The position numbers were made by a program, and so were the translations under genes. Below the pieces are notes generated by a model. That model was not told the origin of the DNA. It searched no databases and worked only from the letters and a program-made list of their open reading frames with translations. Positions 1 through 10,856 of a stretch of 49,848 nt of DNA are shown piece by piece. Location of the stretch: positions 57,329-107,176 of the forward strand of contig UZAN01039799.1 in NCBI GenBank assembly GCA_900618425.1, written 5' to 3'. Within the stretch, counting starts at the first letter, position 1, and each line of letters begins with the position of its first letter. The DNA comes from Echinostoma caproni. Taxonomy: Eukaryota; Platyhelminthes; Trematoda; Plagiorchiida; Echinostomatidae.

Positions 1-104
1 TTCATCATGACTTCTATTATTCATGTCGTTGTATTCTACAGTCAGAGGGGAAAAAGAAAACAGATGAACATTTCCCCTACTGATTTTCTCAATCCCCTGC
101 GCAG

Positions 105-362
105 TTACACTTGCCTCTCAATCTGTCACTGAAACCGTCTTCGACTCCGCTGAAAAAGCGTCACGTTAAATCAACTCCGGACGAGACAGGCACACGATCA
201 AGCAATGGATCGAAACGTTTCCTTATCCTCGGACATTTGCGTCGAGCAAAACGTTTTTGTCTTCACTCGGTCTGGCGAAAACAACAAAATCAAGCAGGCA
301 AGCAACTGACCAGGATATCATCCTCCCTTGTACCAGGCGGTCAATCCAAAAGAATTGGATTT
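105..362 (+). CDS. internal exon of an unidentified protein-coding gene (86 codons)
   Basis: Seen: a pyrimidine-rich tract ending in CAG at 102-104 precedes, and a textbook GTAAGT donor at 363 follows. Of the three frames only one is open across the whole interval, and it fits exactly: phase 0 in, phase 0 out, 258 bases. The peptide is basic and Ser/Thr-rich, with a short run TPLKKRHVK near its start and further Arg/Lys clusters (GHLRRAKR, VWRKQQ), compatible with a nuclear protein. I recognise no domain. The open frame continues past the donor only into a TG microsatellite, which argues for splicing. The phase matches the terminal exon at 6523-7194, so both may belong to one plus-strand gene (inference; intermediate exons are possible). 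The start of the gene lies left of the window. The other two frames are interrupted by stops. Confidence 0.5.
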
Positions 363-381
363 GTAAGTTTAAAAGTCTGCT

Positions 382-395
382 TGTGTGTGTGTGTG
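382..395. repeat. (TG)n microsatellite just after the donor
   Basis: Seven TG units, starting 19 bases after the GTAAGT donor. Confidence 0.9.
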
Positions 396-733
396 CTTGT
401 TTATTCGTATTCACTGTGGTGCACATTCATGTGTATTTGTCGAGGCAGGTTTTTGTGCTAATTTCATCCAACAATATCACCTCGCTGACCTTCAACCTGC
501 CTATTCTACCCACCAACTTAGCCTGTGCTTGTCTTCCACTTCGGTTATTATCACATGGGACGTGCACAATGTGTTGGTGGACTAGGGTCAAATGAGCTAC
601 ACGCTAGAAGCGAGTACATTTGTTAACTTTGAGATGCTAAACGCATTCGTATTAGGTGAAATTTGCTCCAGTAAGTTTAACATGTACACAACTTGCTTGC
701 GTGGAACAGCCCACTTCGTTATCGAAGTTTTGG

Positions 734-780
734 TTCACGCGCACGCTCGCACGCATGCACGTACGCACGCAAGCGAGCAC
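734..780. repeat. degenerate GCAC/GCAT/GTAC-type tetranucleotide repeat
   Basis: Tandem, slightly varied CACG-containing units that alternate purine and pyrimidine almost throughout. Low-complexity sequence, not coding. Confidence 0.75.
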
Positions 781-2971
781 AAAGTTCGATTAGCATTTCG
801 CTCTCAGTGCTGTTTGCCGGAGAGACTTAGAACGAAATAATCGAGGCGACTTCGACGCACTTCGGTAATGAATTCCAAATTGATCATTGAAACCATCCAC
901 AAATCTCAAATGTACTGATTGTTTGCTGCTTCACTGATGTGTGACCTGGGCCATCCAATGCGCACATTTCTCCCACGGCTGAGTCACGAGGATAACAAAC
1001 TGTTGCACCGATCCATTTGTCCAAGGTCATGGCCTTGAAAGCCGCCTTTGTCGAGCTGTTTTCCGCAACGCATGGTAATTAGTCTGCGAAAAAAACGGTA
1101 TGATAATAAATTACTTTAAAGTACTATATAGAAGAAAGAAATTTTGATGGAATTCAACAAAGTTCAATGGGAATGCATCTTTACAATAATTTTTTGAGAA
1201 GTTTTCATTCTTGTGAGATACTATTTACCCCCCTCCCCTGGGAACCAAAAATAAACCAAATTAGTCAAAGTCGTCTGTTTACTTTCTTCCTCTCTCCATG
1301 TATTCGCTGATGCTGGTGATTAATCACATCAACCTGCCTGATTTAATGATGGAATTAAAGTTAACAAGTGTTGACTATTGTAGTTGTAGTGTTTAAGCAC
1401 TGGTACCACTCATTGGTGTGAACTTGTCGTGCTAAGAACGTGAAAAAAGTAAACGAAAGGGTTTGGAAACATTACCTAACTGCCGCAACCTACTCAGTGT
1501 TCATTTACCGTACATTTGACTGAGCTTAAACATACTTTGCTGTTAGTTAGAAGACGTTTAATCGAACTGACGAACAGCGTGAGTGAAAGCTCTAATGCTC
1601 CTCAATTTCGAAAGATCTATTGCATTGCTCGATGTCATAATGGTGAATAAAATCATGGCATTTGCTGTCATAAGCTATTTAAAAATATGCCTATGGAACA
1701 CGATGGAATAGCAAATCAGACAGGAATCCTTCTCGTCACGAGTTTGATCCTCGTCACCAATGGATGTGGTGGTTGTGAATTCCTGATGATTCTTAACATA
1801 CTTGCTGTAGTAGCTCTGTGGTGTTTCCAAAGAATTATGATTGACACGTTGAATCTGTTCACAATTGAATCAATTTGATTAATAAAGCATAAAAATATAA
1901 GTACATAGGATACACTGTTTCTACCAATGTGTGATTGGTGCTAGACCGTAGAAAGTTATTATGTTCACTTTACACTTAACGAAGATGATGACATATGAGA
2001 GACCCCAATCCATTACTGAGACATTTTGGGTCCAGCATTAAACCAAAAACCGTGTCTTTTTCACTAAATGCAATAATGAGTTGTCCAATAAGGATTGAAC
2101 GACTAAATTCTCCTAGGACACAGCAACATTTAATCAGGTGATTGAACATAACTGCTTATATTCCAAGGTGAATACATCGGCCTGATATAATGCAAAATAC
2201 CTAGGTGGAGTAGGAATTCGGAGTAATTATGCTTGAAATATGAAACGCAGGTGCATCATGCATTGCTTACTTAGTATTGATACCTGGATAATTTTGGGGA
2301 GCAGTCATTTATTTTATAAAGAAGAAAATAACGGAGCACTTAATTGGCTTATCATTTATCGATTTTATCACGACCCCAACTCGAAATGGAATCCGAATCC
2401 AATACTTTTCTCAAATGAACAAGTCGGACATCGGGACGCACCTAGTTCACTATTGTTATCAAATTCGGTTGAAGCCATTCCTGCCCCACCCCCACCCCAC
2501 ATCCTCTCCCCAGATTCAGTCTATATCAAAATTTTCAGCAGAATTCTACTGCCTACGAGCTAAAAATATCCAGTAACCTGACCTCAGCGGATTTGGTAGA
2601 CATTTACAGTGATAGTAGTAAGTTGCATGTTTGGCTATGCAAGATGAACTAGCAACCCAAATGTGCACTTTATCACCATAAACATGGTTAACTGTTGAAC
2701 AAATTAATTGAAACAAAAATATTACTTGTCGGAGATAATTCATTCACCTTTTGACGGTCAGAAAATAAAACAAAAATGCATCTTTCACGCACATGTGTGT
2801 GTGCGTTGTGACAGTTCCGGCCTCTGAAAGTCGATGCACGCCCAAACACATACACACAAAGATATTCGCTTGTTATGTGGCAAGTGGTAGACAACTCGAT
2901 CAATCAAAATTTTGTTCCTAAACCGCGGAGCAAAGTTTGAAATTTCGCTACACACAAGCAAGCAATCAAGA

Positions 2972-2996
2972 GCGCGCGCGCGCGCACACACAGACA
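2972..2996. repeat. (GC)n followed by (AC)n, alternating purine/pyrimidine
   Basis: About six GC units run directly into ACACACA, a compound dinucleotide repeat. Confidence 0.85.
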
Positions 2997-3087
2997 AGTG
3001 TATGGGGTGATACGCTGCTGCAATTGTTTAATAATTTGTTTGGTTTTTCGATCGTGCATTTTGCACGTCCCCATACCTTCACGAGCA

Positions 3088-3089
<2 letters not shown>

Positions 3090-3120
<31 letters not shown>
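3090..3120. repeat. (AC)15 microsatellite
   Basis: Uninterrupted CA/AC repeat of about 30 bases followed by GAGGGAGAGG. Confidence 0.95.
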
Positions 3121-3123
<3 letters not shown>

Positions 3124-4777
3124 GGAGAGGCTCATTGTTTTACTGAAAGAGTTTTTGGATCTGTTGAACTAGGCGCTTGCCAACACATTGAAAAATTTCG
3201 GTACTATCAAGCCAACATGATTGTCTTTGAAGAAAATGAAACAGAAACTCAGAGAGTAAAAAACGAATAATTTGCAAAATGAACAACATCGACATTTTTC
3301 ACTTCAAAACATTTGACGCAATCCGGCTGCGCCCGATATGTGGCGCGGATGTGGCAATAGACAGGATCGATTAACGTCGGTGGTTTACCTATATTTGTGC
3401 GGAAAAATAACAGCGCAGAAATACACAAATCAAGCAAATTGTGACGTTTCGGTATAAAGCATTACGTTTTGATCAACTGTAAAACGCGTAATCTTTGTGT
3501 AAAGAAATATTTCCAGTGCACGTGTATCAGATCCCTATCTAGTTAGCGAGATGTTTCTTACTTCGTTCCTTCATTTAATATACAAGGTTAGCTACAGTGT
3601 TTTGTGATTCCCTTCTCATATCCTTCCCTATTCTAGTATATATTCGTTTAGATGTTTACTAGAATACAAGGTAGCACATAAAAAGCAAAAGTAATCGTAG
3701 GCCGTGAAGTAATGTAGCGCAACTATTCAATCTCGTGGCTTATAATCCATCAGTGTTTCTCGCTTGACTCTACAGAAGCCTACTAACATTCATTACCTCG
3801 CGTCTATAGACGAAAAAGCCCAGCCGATATTTGCGAGTTCAATTTTACCAACTAACTCAACCAGACACCGAAAGTTACGAGTCCGGCAAGAACACCTAGA
3901 GCCTGGGATGAATTAGCAGTGAATTAGAACGAAATGAATCACGTAAAAAATGAATTATAGGAACAACAGTGTTATTCTGTTTCAATTTTTATCGGTGGTC
4001 CAATTCTGTTACACCGAATAGCTCATAACACTAGTTAAAACATGGATGAGAATTACTATGCCAATCTAACCACTGTAACCACAAATAAAAGAGATAATAT
4101 CAAAAAGAATATTATTACGAGCGAATTGTCATTTATCCAGGTAAAATATTGCTGTTTCTGATAAGTGGCCCAGAACAACTGTTTCGATCTTAATCGGTCT
4201 CATTATTAATAATATATACAAGACAAGAATTTGGATACCTTTTACCGCCAACACATTGGGAGAGCAATTCAAATGTTCATTGTATTCTATTTTAGTAGAA
4301 GTCAAATTTCCGCTTCACTGTGTCTGCAGGTAGAGCTTTAATGGCTGTAGCTCCCTCCTTCCTCAAAATTAGTGTGCATTTGTGTATTCAATAAAAGAAA
4401 TTAAGAAAATTGTCATTATCCGCGGGTTGAAATAGGAACATGAACAGACTGTGTGAAAACTGCGGAACAGGGTGACTTTTTAAATTTAAATTTACGACTT
4501 TGCGGAAGAATTCTTTAAACAGTTTTTGAAACAATAGGAAATTAGGGAAACTTGAATTTGAACCCAAACTGAATCGAAATAAGGACATTGGATATGTGGA
4601 TTTTTAGTTTATGTTTGACCTTCTTCCATGTAGAACTACGGCCGATGTGAAACTTATCGTCCTCACAACAAGATACAGATTCGACATCCCATTCACCCGT
4701 CTCTCTGTTTCCCCTCCCCACTCCCTTGTCAAACTGTTTACTTCGTAGTTTATCGTGTTTTCCACGATGACATCAGT

Positions 4778-4826
4778 GTATGTGTGTGTATGTATGTATG
4801 TATGTATGTATGTATGTATGTATGTA
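4778..4826. repeat. (TATG)n microsatellite
   Basis: About ten TATG units after a short TG run, followed at 4838-4873 by a CTGT/CTAT-rich stretch. Confidence 0.95.
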
Positions 4827-5230
4827 CAGACAGGTGAACCTGTCTGTCCGTCTATCTCTCTATCTGTCTGTCCGATTGTCTATCCGTGCATAATAAAATG
4901 TGACCAAATTGGTTTGATCATCATAATTTTCTCACGAACTGAGATATTGATCTGACAACAACACTTTAGGCCAACATACACACACATAAATATGTAATGT
5001 CTTCGAACATAATGTCAAGTACACATATACACACACACGAAAGCAAAGTTATCCGGACACAATTGCAAAAGAAGACATTGGCACACCACCCTTTCTTTGT
5101 CGGGCCACATATTGTCCATGCACCCAACCGTTCCGCACCCCGTTACAACCACGGAAGGTAAACAAAATAACCACGAGCACAGCATACACACACTGTTGAA
5201 CCAGGTGTCAGGCTTGGAAAAGCAACGTGG

Positions 5231-5253
5231 CAACAACAACAACAACAACAACA
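5231..5253. repeat. (AAC)n trinucleotide repeat
   Basis: Seven CAA/AAC units. They lie inside an open frame that would read poly-Asn followed by Lys residues (5097-5303), but no clear splice sites bound that frame. Confidence 0.9.
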
Positions 5254-5618
5254 AGAAAAAGCGCAATACAACAGCACAAGTGGTGACCACTGAAAATATT
5301 TGATGCAAATACAAAACAGAAACACAGACGCGGACACCGCACCCTCCCTTTTTTGATGCTTATTTCTATATTGTCTGAATTTGGACGAGATAGTTCATTC
5401 AGAAGGCAAATCTGTGCCAGTGACCTGCCGACATGGAAGGTCCACCCGTACCACCCACTTCTTGTGTTGTGGTTTACCTCAAAGTCATATATGTATTACC
5501 CACAACAGTATACTAATGCCCACTGGCACCACCACCACCAGCAGCAGAAATAGCAATACGAACATTACTTGCTTCCATCTAAAACGAACGAAATCGAACT
5601 GAGTTTTTTTCGTTTCAG

Positions 5619-5693
5619 GATGGCAACAGCAAATGCGTCCGAATACTGTGTGCGCGTATGTCTGAACATTCGAGACACAAATCAGACATGTGT
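5619..5693 (+). CDS. candidate small exon after a strong acceptor (Cys/His-rich)
   Basis: Seen: an almost ideal acceptor (seven T, CG, TTTCAG) ends at 5618. In phase 0 the following sequence reads a Cys/His-containing peptide (KCVRILCARMSEHSRHKSDM) with no stop before a TG microsatellite. Phase 0 matches the donor at 363. The weak point is the 3' end: the only donors available are GT dinucleotides inside the TG repeat, of which GT at 5694 would keep phase 0 into 6523. The Cys and His spacing does not fit a standard C2H2 finger. It could equally be an intronic cryptic acceptor. Confidence 0.2.
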
Positions 5694-5705
5694 GTGTGTG
5701 TGTGT
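5688..5705. repeat. (TG)n microsatellite
   Basis: About eight TG units ending in TGTAAACC. Confidence 0.9.
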
Positions 5706-5989
5706 AAACCGACACAATGCATTCAAAACGAATTCCTGACCTGATTGAGCTATGACCGACTAGACAGGACGTACGTACACAATAGTAGGTCGTTTGAAAG
5801 TAAAACCCGGGGCAAAGATCTATGGTTTCACTTACTGCATTCACACTTGTTTGTTCGGTCGACCCAAACTGTTTGTTTGCAATGCAAACGGACTGTTCAA
5901 TTCTCATTCGGACACACGTAAACAGGAAAGCAAAACTGAATAGATCTTCACATGTCTTCTCCTAAACCGCATTGGATCATCATCCGCTT

Positions 5990-6235
5990 TCATATTTGGG
6001 GCCCCTGCTGAAAACGGGGTAACCGTAAGCTTTTAATTATAATAAAAATCAAAACCCAACCACATTTGATGGGTCAATTATAAGAATTGAAATAAATGAA
6101 ACTAGACGGTCATTGAATTGTATATAATGGTCCACCAAGTCCTGGTCAGAATATGAGAGCAATTATTGGTATTTTTCATCCCCGGGAGGGATTCGAACAG
6201 TAGACAATACACACACAATGCGAAGTCTGTGAATT
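5990..6235 (-). repeat. possible tRNA-derived SINE fragment
   Basis: On the minus strand a pol III B-box-like sequence (GTTCGAATCC; plus-strand 6189-6199) is followed by about 200 bases of AT-rich tail. I could not match it to another copy in the window with certainty, so the family assignment is a guess from the B box alone. Confidence 0.25.
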
Positions 6236-6522
6236 CGCAGGAATTAAGTGCAAATACAAATTGGATCCGGTTTGCACACTGTTTTCAGTTCCGTTGAGAA
6301 ATCAGCATGACCGATCGGCGTACACATGAACAGTCTTTCGGGTTACATAGCACTTTAAACCTGGATTATTTTTCCGTAGGTTGCCTCAAATTTATGAATT
6401 TCGTCAAAATCATTACGGTGATGACTATATATACATACACATATTTATATTCACAATATCGATATCCCCAGTTGTCCTTAACTCAATAATGGTATATATT
6501 TCTTTCTCTCTTTTGAAAACAG

Positions 6523-7194
6523 AAAGACGGTCGTCAGCCGTCACAAACTGCATGTGCCACAGACCAAATGCTAACAACAAAGACAACCAACACGTACCAG
6601 GCCAACCTGATACGACAGTATAACATGAATGGTGGTCCGAATTTGCTCGCCGATTCACAAATGATTTCTGGATTCGACACCATTCTCTCCTGTCCACTTT
6701 GCCCCTCAATAAATCCAATCAAATTCACCGCTCTCAACCCACTGCTACAACACATTTCCCTCGTGCACGGTGGCCCAGGCCAACCCATCAATCCGATCCC
6801 GGGTACAAATGATGACCGAACCGGTCAGAATAATTCCCGGTTCGTTTTCCCCACCACACAGAGTGATCAAACAGTTCAGTCCAATGCTTGTCCATTTCAA
6901 GTGCAACAACTAGCATCGAATAACAACTTTTCCAACTCGGAGTGTAAATCGCACAATTTTCTGACCACGGACAACAAGCAACAGACCGAGCTGTCAGGAT
7001 CTGTCGGTTTGTCCGAATCCAGTTTTGACTCTCCCGAATCTGTGACCCAGTCCAACGCGACGACTACCAACAACAGCACCAACAACAGTACAAACAGCAA
7101 TACGCACTTACACTCAATCCCAGTATCAGCCACCCTACATCGTCCAGTGTTCATTCCAGTGAATTCGTATACGGAAACATTGTCAACTATTTGA
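6523..7194 (+). CDS. terminal exon of a zinc-finger-type gene (223 codons plus stop)
   Basis: Seen: a pyrimidine-rich acceptor (TCTTTCTCTCTTTTGAAAACAG) ends at 6522. The frame is open in phase 0 from 6523 to TGA at 7192-7194. Residues 57-82 form a C2H2-like finger, C-x2-C-x16-H-x4-H (CPLC ... QHISLVHG). The loop is longer than the usual 12 residues, so it is an atypical finger or a degenerate one. The C-terminal half is Ser/Thr/Gln-rich and then Asn/Thr-rich (roughly residues 150-185), typical of flatworm regulatory proteins. The entry phase matches the exon at 105-362. Known for the family: C2H2 proteins usually bind DNA or RNA in the nucleus; the specific role here is unknown. Codons are unlike the simple repeats around it, and no frame break is seen. 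Nearest alternative: a fast-evolving protein without a functional finger. Confidence 0.65.
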   Translation, partial: KDGRQPSQTACATDQMLTTKTTNTYQANLIRQYNMNGGPNLLADSQMISGFDTILSCPLCPSINPIKFTALNPLLQHISLVHGGPGQPINPIPGTNDDRTGQNNSRFVFPTTQSDQTVQSNACPFQVQQLASNNNFSNSECKSHNFLTTDNKQQTELSGSVGLSESSFDSPESVTQSNATTTNNSTNNSTNSNTHLHSIPVSATLHRPVFIPVNSYTETLSTI

Positions 7195-7458
7195 TTAAAT
7201 TAAACGAATTACTTCATTGATAAACAAATATTTAGTGGGTGGTGTGTCTATATTTCTCCTATTTACCTTTGTGCAGAAGTTACGGGAGGTAACCGTGTGT
7301 AAGAATTTCATAAAATACACACACATACGCAATACACACATACGTGCATACATACATACGTATTCACAATCAGGCTCATATACACGATTATGCGCTCGAT
7401 CATGCATACTTGTAATCAACTCATCTGTGTATGCATTGTTGACAGACTACTCGAATCT

Positions 7459-7482
7459 CAGCAGCAGCAGCAGCAGCAGCAG
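7459..7482. repeat. (CAG)8 trinucleotide repeat
   Basis: Eight perfect CAG units, then CGG, about 265 bases after the stop codon at 7194. Confidence 0.95.
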
Positions 7483-8182
7483 CGGCAATAACAAAAGTGG
7501 CACAGCACAAGTGTGCTCTTGTAACCCGCGTCCTAAACGTGTTTCGAATATTCAAACAAACATACTGCCACCCTTCATTCATTTTGTCCCCCTCGATTCC
7601 GCCCCTCCCCCCGTACCCACTGGTCCCACAAATACCATTGTCGCTTATGTTCAAACCGATGCAAACATTCTCACACTTTATCATTTGCTCTCTCTCTCTC
7701 TTGTCCCCACACTCCAGCCCACCTCAACTCAACTTTACAGTTCACGCTGTTCGCAGCGTACAAACGATTACTTTGTACATATGGTTCGCATTTCTTTAGG
7801 TTCGTTACACTCAGATAATCAGTGTCTGTTCGCTTGGGCAGTAGCTAGACAAAAAAGGAAGAGAAAATTATAAAAGCAATCAAACAAATTTTCTGTGCAC
7901 AGTTCAAGTCCACATGTCTTCTCTATTCACAGTGTGAGATGGAACGGGCCGGTGCGAGAGGCAGAGAGGTGAAATGATGGAGTTTGATAGTGGAATATAC
8001 GAGCAGCCTTATTCAAGATTTCCAGGCGTTCCTGTCAATCGCGTGACGCACCGAAATATATGTGACTACCGAGATCAAATCTTTACGTGGAGGATTAGAT
8101 GACATTGATCTGATGTAGTATGCCTGAATAGTGATGTCATGTACACTTGTTTGGAACGATATTGTGACAACAGTAATTGTAG

Positions 8183-8188
8183 AATAAA
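8183..8188 (+). promoter_or_regulatory. candidate polyadenylation signal AATAAA
   Basis: Canonical hexamer about 1 kb after the stop at 7194; no transcript evidence is available. Confidence 0.3.
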
Positions 8189-8200
8189 TATCCAAAGGTT

Positions 8201-9940
8201 TGGGGGATGCTTGATACTATTGCTACTACTACAGAGGGCCACGGAAGAGGAACGTGTAAAGCTGCCAATCAGTGTATGGTTGTTACACAATTTTTGATTA
8301 CTGTCAGCTTTCAGTGACAACTGACAACAGCGAGGGAGGTTAAATTTGTACTGGTTTATGAACAAAATGGATAAATTAAAATAATTATTGTTGATTTCAT
8401 TGATGGTTTAACCAATCATTAGTAAAACGCATGAGGTTCAAGTAAATGACTTTCGGTGACTGCTTCCTTTATAGCTTAAATGTGTCATTCTTGTTGAAGC
8501 CATTTTGGGTAGTCTAAAAGAAATCTGACCTTTAAGTTACCACATGATCCATGTGCGCATAAATGGGTAAGTGTTTGCGGAATGTCATAGAGATTTCCAA
8601 GATGGTATGTAATAAATTTTTGATAACCAACATTCCCCAGTCGCATATGGTGTTGCCAAGATGGCGGAACCGTCTCTCAGCTAATTCCACACCAGTACTG
8701 CATTGGTTACCCGTATTATGTAGACCTGGACAGAGTAAGCTGCGTTGGTATCAAGTGATCAGAGTAGACCAGTAGGCTGTAAAAACGGGTCAAACTTTTA
8801 CTGGTACTTGCTTGATAATGTTCTCCCGCATCCAGTTCTTGTTAAGGTTGCGGTAGCGGTCACAGTTTAAAAGATCTCCGTGGTATTAGTGAACCCAATT
8901 TTTTCCCACATTCTATCTTCTTCACTCCGGGTAAGCTTGTACGAATTTATTATGAACGGTGCTGTTTTCGAGGGAGTCAAGAATACCCCTGACAGGTAAG
9001 ACGGCATTCGTGAAAAAAATTTCTTCCCAGTGCATCCTGTTGTTAGCCAGGTCAATTAATGCTGGGATTTCTTGTGATGTCCATGTCGAGAACGTCTGTT
9101 GGAAAAACAATTGTAAGGTTAGATGGAACATGATTGGGTTAAAGAAAAAGTTTGATGACTTAGACTAGCTGCTAAATGGAGAAACCGTCTACCCCGATCC
9201 CTCCAACTACAGGCATTGATCAGACTCGTGCAACACACCAAACTTCCTCACATTTGTTCACCACAACGCTTAGTGTTTTGAGCCTCATTCATCAAATTGA
9301 ATATCATATTGTCTCACATCAGACGCAAAATATCTGTAATAATATCAACAATTTGCCTTTGCTCCTGTTGGTCGATGCCTTTAAAAATAAAATTCGGTAT
9401 AAATACAATCCACCCACAGCCCTCAATACACAAATATGATATTTGAAATGAAAACTGATTTCTATCGTGAGAGTCATGTTGCCCGAGTTTGATCAACGCC
9501 TAAATTCATGAAATTAACTCTCACAGTTTAACCTTCATGGATCCTGGATTGCCCATGATGGTATTCTAATCACCATTTTCACCAGATTTATCAAGTTTTA
9601 ACGTGAATACATGAATAATATATACATACAGTCTTTTGGAATTTATAAATATCAGGTTTATTTACATATACTCTGTAATACTCTACAGTACCAAGCATGC
9701 AGTTAAAATGTAACTGACACGAACGTATTACCAGATGTACGGAAAAGTACCCGTGTTTCTTCTGTCTAAAAGGACAATCTTTGTCATTACCAGGAAGTTC
9801 GGTTACATCACGCGGAAGGCACTTGACTCTGAGCGAGGACAAATCACCGTAGTAGTGACAAATAGATCTAAGCATCCGCAAAAAATAGCAAACGTGTTAG
9901 ATATATATGAAGGTAACCAACCGGAACACCGTTTATTGGG
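8201..9940. other. stretch without recognised genes
   Basis: Apart from the coding-like relic at 8867-9131 I see nothing that can be assigned: no splice-bounded exon, no long repeat and no tRNA. Confidence 0.5.
8867..9131 (-). pseudogene. coding-like relic of unknown type
   Basis: On the minus strand two overlapping open stretches read like a decayed protein. One includes TWTSQEIPALIDLANNRMHW and continues through a hydrophobic and acidic stretch ending in NKFVQAYPE. The next frame then continues with RSEEDRMWEKIGFTNTTEIF, which suggests a frameshift near 8950. I do not recognise the family; a mobile-element protein is the likeliest source given the surroundings. It could also be chance. Confidence 0.25.
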
Positions 9941-10100
9941 AGCGGGTAGTATGCTTGCATTCTGCCTGTGAGGTCCCGGGTTAGATCTCCAGTTGGGTCG
10001 ATGGATTCGCAGTGCTGATGAGACCCAACCAGATTGAAATGGCTGTCGAGTGCTTTCTAGCTTTTCACTCCACGCTTCATTTGCTATATAAACGACGAAA
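9941..10100 (+). mobile_element. tRNA-derived SINE with hammerhead-like core, copy A
   Basis: A tRNA-like head (GGGTAGTATGCTTGCATTC, then B-box-like GGTTAGATCTCC at 9979-9990) is followed by the words TTGGGTCGATGGATTCGC, then CTGATGA and GAAA, then GCTTTCTAGCTTTTCACTCC and CGCTTCATT. The same order of blocks recurs in copy B (10857-11006, opposite strand) and partly at 18640 and 47550. Known: schistosome SM-alpha elements are SINE-like and carry a hammerhead ribozyme. The family identity here is inferred. An AT dinucleotide run follows at 10111. Confidence 0.7.
10009..10053 (+). ncRNA. hammerhead-ribozyme-like motif, SINE copy A
   Basis: CTGATGA is at 10015-10021 and GAAA at 10036-10039, with the predicted cleavage triplet GTC ending at 10047. 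Stem I would pair GCAGTG with GAGTGC (four of six). Stem II is GACC against GATT, decayed from a probable GGTC. Stem III is a very short TGGCTG. This copy is probably inactive. Confidence 0.5.
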
Positions 10101-10110
10101 TCTCCTTTGA

Positions 10111-10131
10111 TATATATATATATATATATAA
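10111..10131. repeat. (TA)n microsatellite
   Basis: Ten TA units just downstream of SINE copy A. Confidence 0.95.
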
Positions 10132-10325
10132 CCTAACTATTACGATTTATCATCAAGTTTAGTCGCTATCTGATATAGGATTCAACCCTCATTTCGTATC
10201 GGTTCAGTTGTGAATGGATTTAATGGATCTAAGTCAATAAACTGGTTGGGGAAATTTTCTTCCCATCTGAATCCCGACATCACGATAAAAATTCGCATTC
10301 TCCTTTCGTTTCAAAGTATGGCGTC

Positions 10326-10762
10326 TAAATGAGAAGCAATGGGTCCTGNNNNNNNNNNNNNNNNNNNNNNNNNNNNNNNNNNNNNNNNNNNNNNNNNNNN
10401 NNNNNNNNNNNNNNNNNNNNNNNNNNNNNNNNNNNNNNNNNNNNNNNNNNNNNNNNNNNNNNNNNNNNNNNNNNNNNNNNNNNNNNNNNNNNNNNNNNNN
10501 NNNNNNNNNNNNNNNNNNNNNNNNNNNNNNNNNNNNNNNNNNNNNNNNNNNNNNNNNNNNNNNNNNNNNNNNNNNNNNNNNNNNNNNNNNNNNNNNNNNN
10601 NNNNNNNNNNNNNNNNNNNNNNNNNNNNNNNNNNNNNNNNNNNNNNNNNNNNNNNNNNNNNNNNNNNNNNNNNNNNNNNNNNNNNNNNNNNNNNNNNNNN
10701 NNNNNNNNNNNNNNNNNNNNNNNNNNNNNNNNNNNNNNNTAAATGAGAAGCAATGGGTCCTG
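10326..10762. other. assembly gap (Ns 10349-10739) flanked by an identical 23-base word
   Basis: The 23 bases immediately before the Ns (10326-10348) are repeated exactly in the 23 bases immediately after them (10740-10762). This is the signature of two contig ends that overlap but were scaffolded with an estimated gap. Open frames reported across the Ns are meaningless. Confidence 0.9.
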
Positions 10763-10856
10763 TTAAAATCTAAGGCTTCATGTATGATTAATTTACATGG
10801 GAGTTATTGAGTATTCTGTTCAATTTCATTGGGAGAATTCTCCGTGTATGTAGAGA

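Larger units (their letters stand above)
363..6522 (+). other. presumed large intron, about 6.2 kb, rich in simple repeats
   Basis: The stretch lies between the GTAAGT donor at 363 and the pyrimidine-rich acceptor ending at 6522. It holds many microsatellites (listed separately), no convincing long exon and one exon-like segment at 5619. A second good donor-like GTAAGT at 671 follows an open stretch from 592, but no good acceptor was found upstream of it. The rest (about 850-2900, 3150-4750 and 5950-6500) is AT-rich sequence in which I recognise nothing coding. Confidence 0.4.
7195..8200 (+). other. likely 3' UTR and downstream region of the zinc-finger gene
   Basis: After the stop at 7194 comes AT-rich sequence, then CA/TACA repeats (7315-7365), (CAG)8 and pyrimidine-rich tracts. 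An AATAAA polyadenylation signal is at 8183-8188; an earlier ATTAAA overlaps the stop region at 7194-7199. A long open frame (7217-7873) crosses this region but is built largely of repeats and CT-rich sequence, with no good acceptor for its first half. Confidence 0.4.

Noticed and set aside
447..590. Second exon after GAGGCAG at 446
   Set aside because: The open frames downstream end in stops without a donor, and the acceptor tract is not pyrimidine-rich.
1789..1830. CCTGATGATTC as a hammerhead core
   Set aside because: No downstream GAAA and no stems.
5485..5907. 140-codon minus-strand open frame
   Set aside because: It reads through TG and CCA-type repeats, giving runs of Thr-His and Val. 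No domain or splice context.
7217..7873. 218-codon plus-strand open frame
   Set aside because: It runs through CA, CAG and CT repeats after the stop of the zinc-finger exon. Composition and position fit a 3' UTR better than a protein.
10325..10753. Open frames of about 140 codons on both strands
   Set aside because: They consist almost entirely of Ns.
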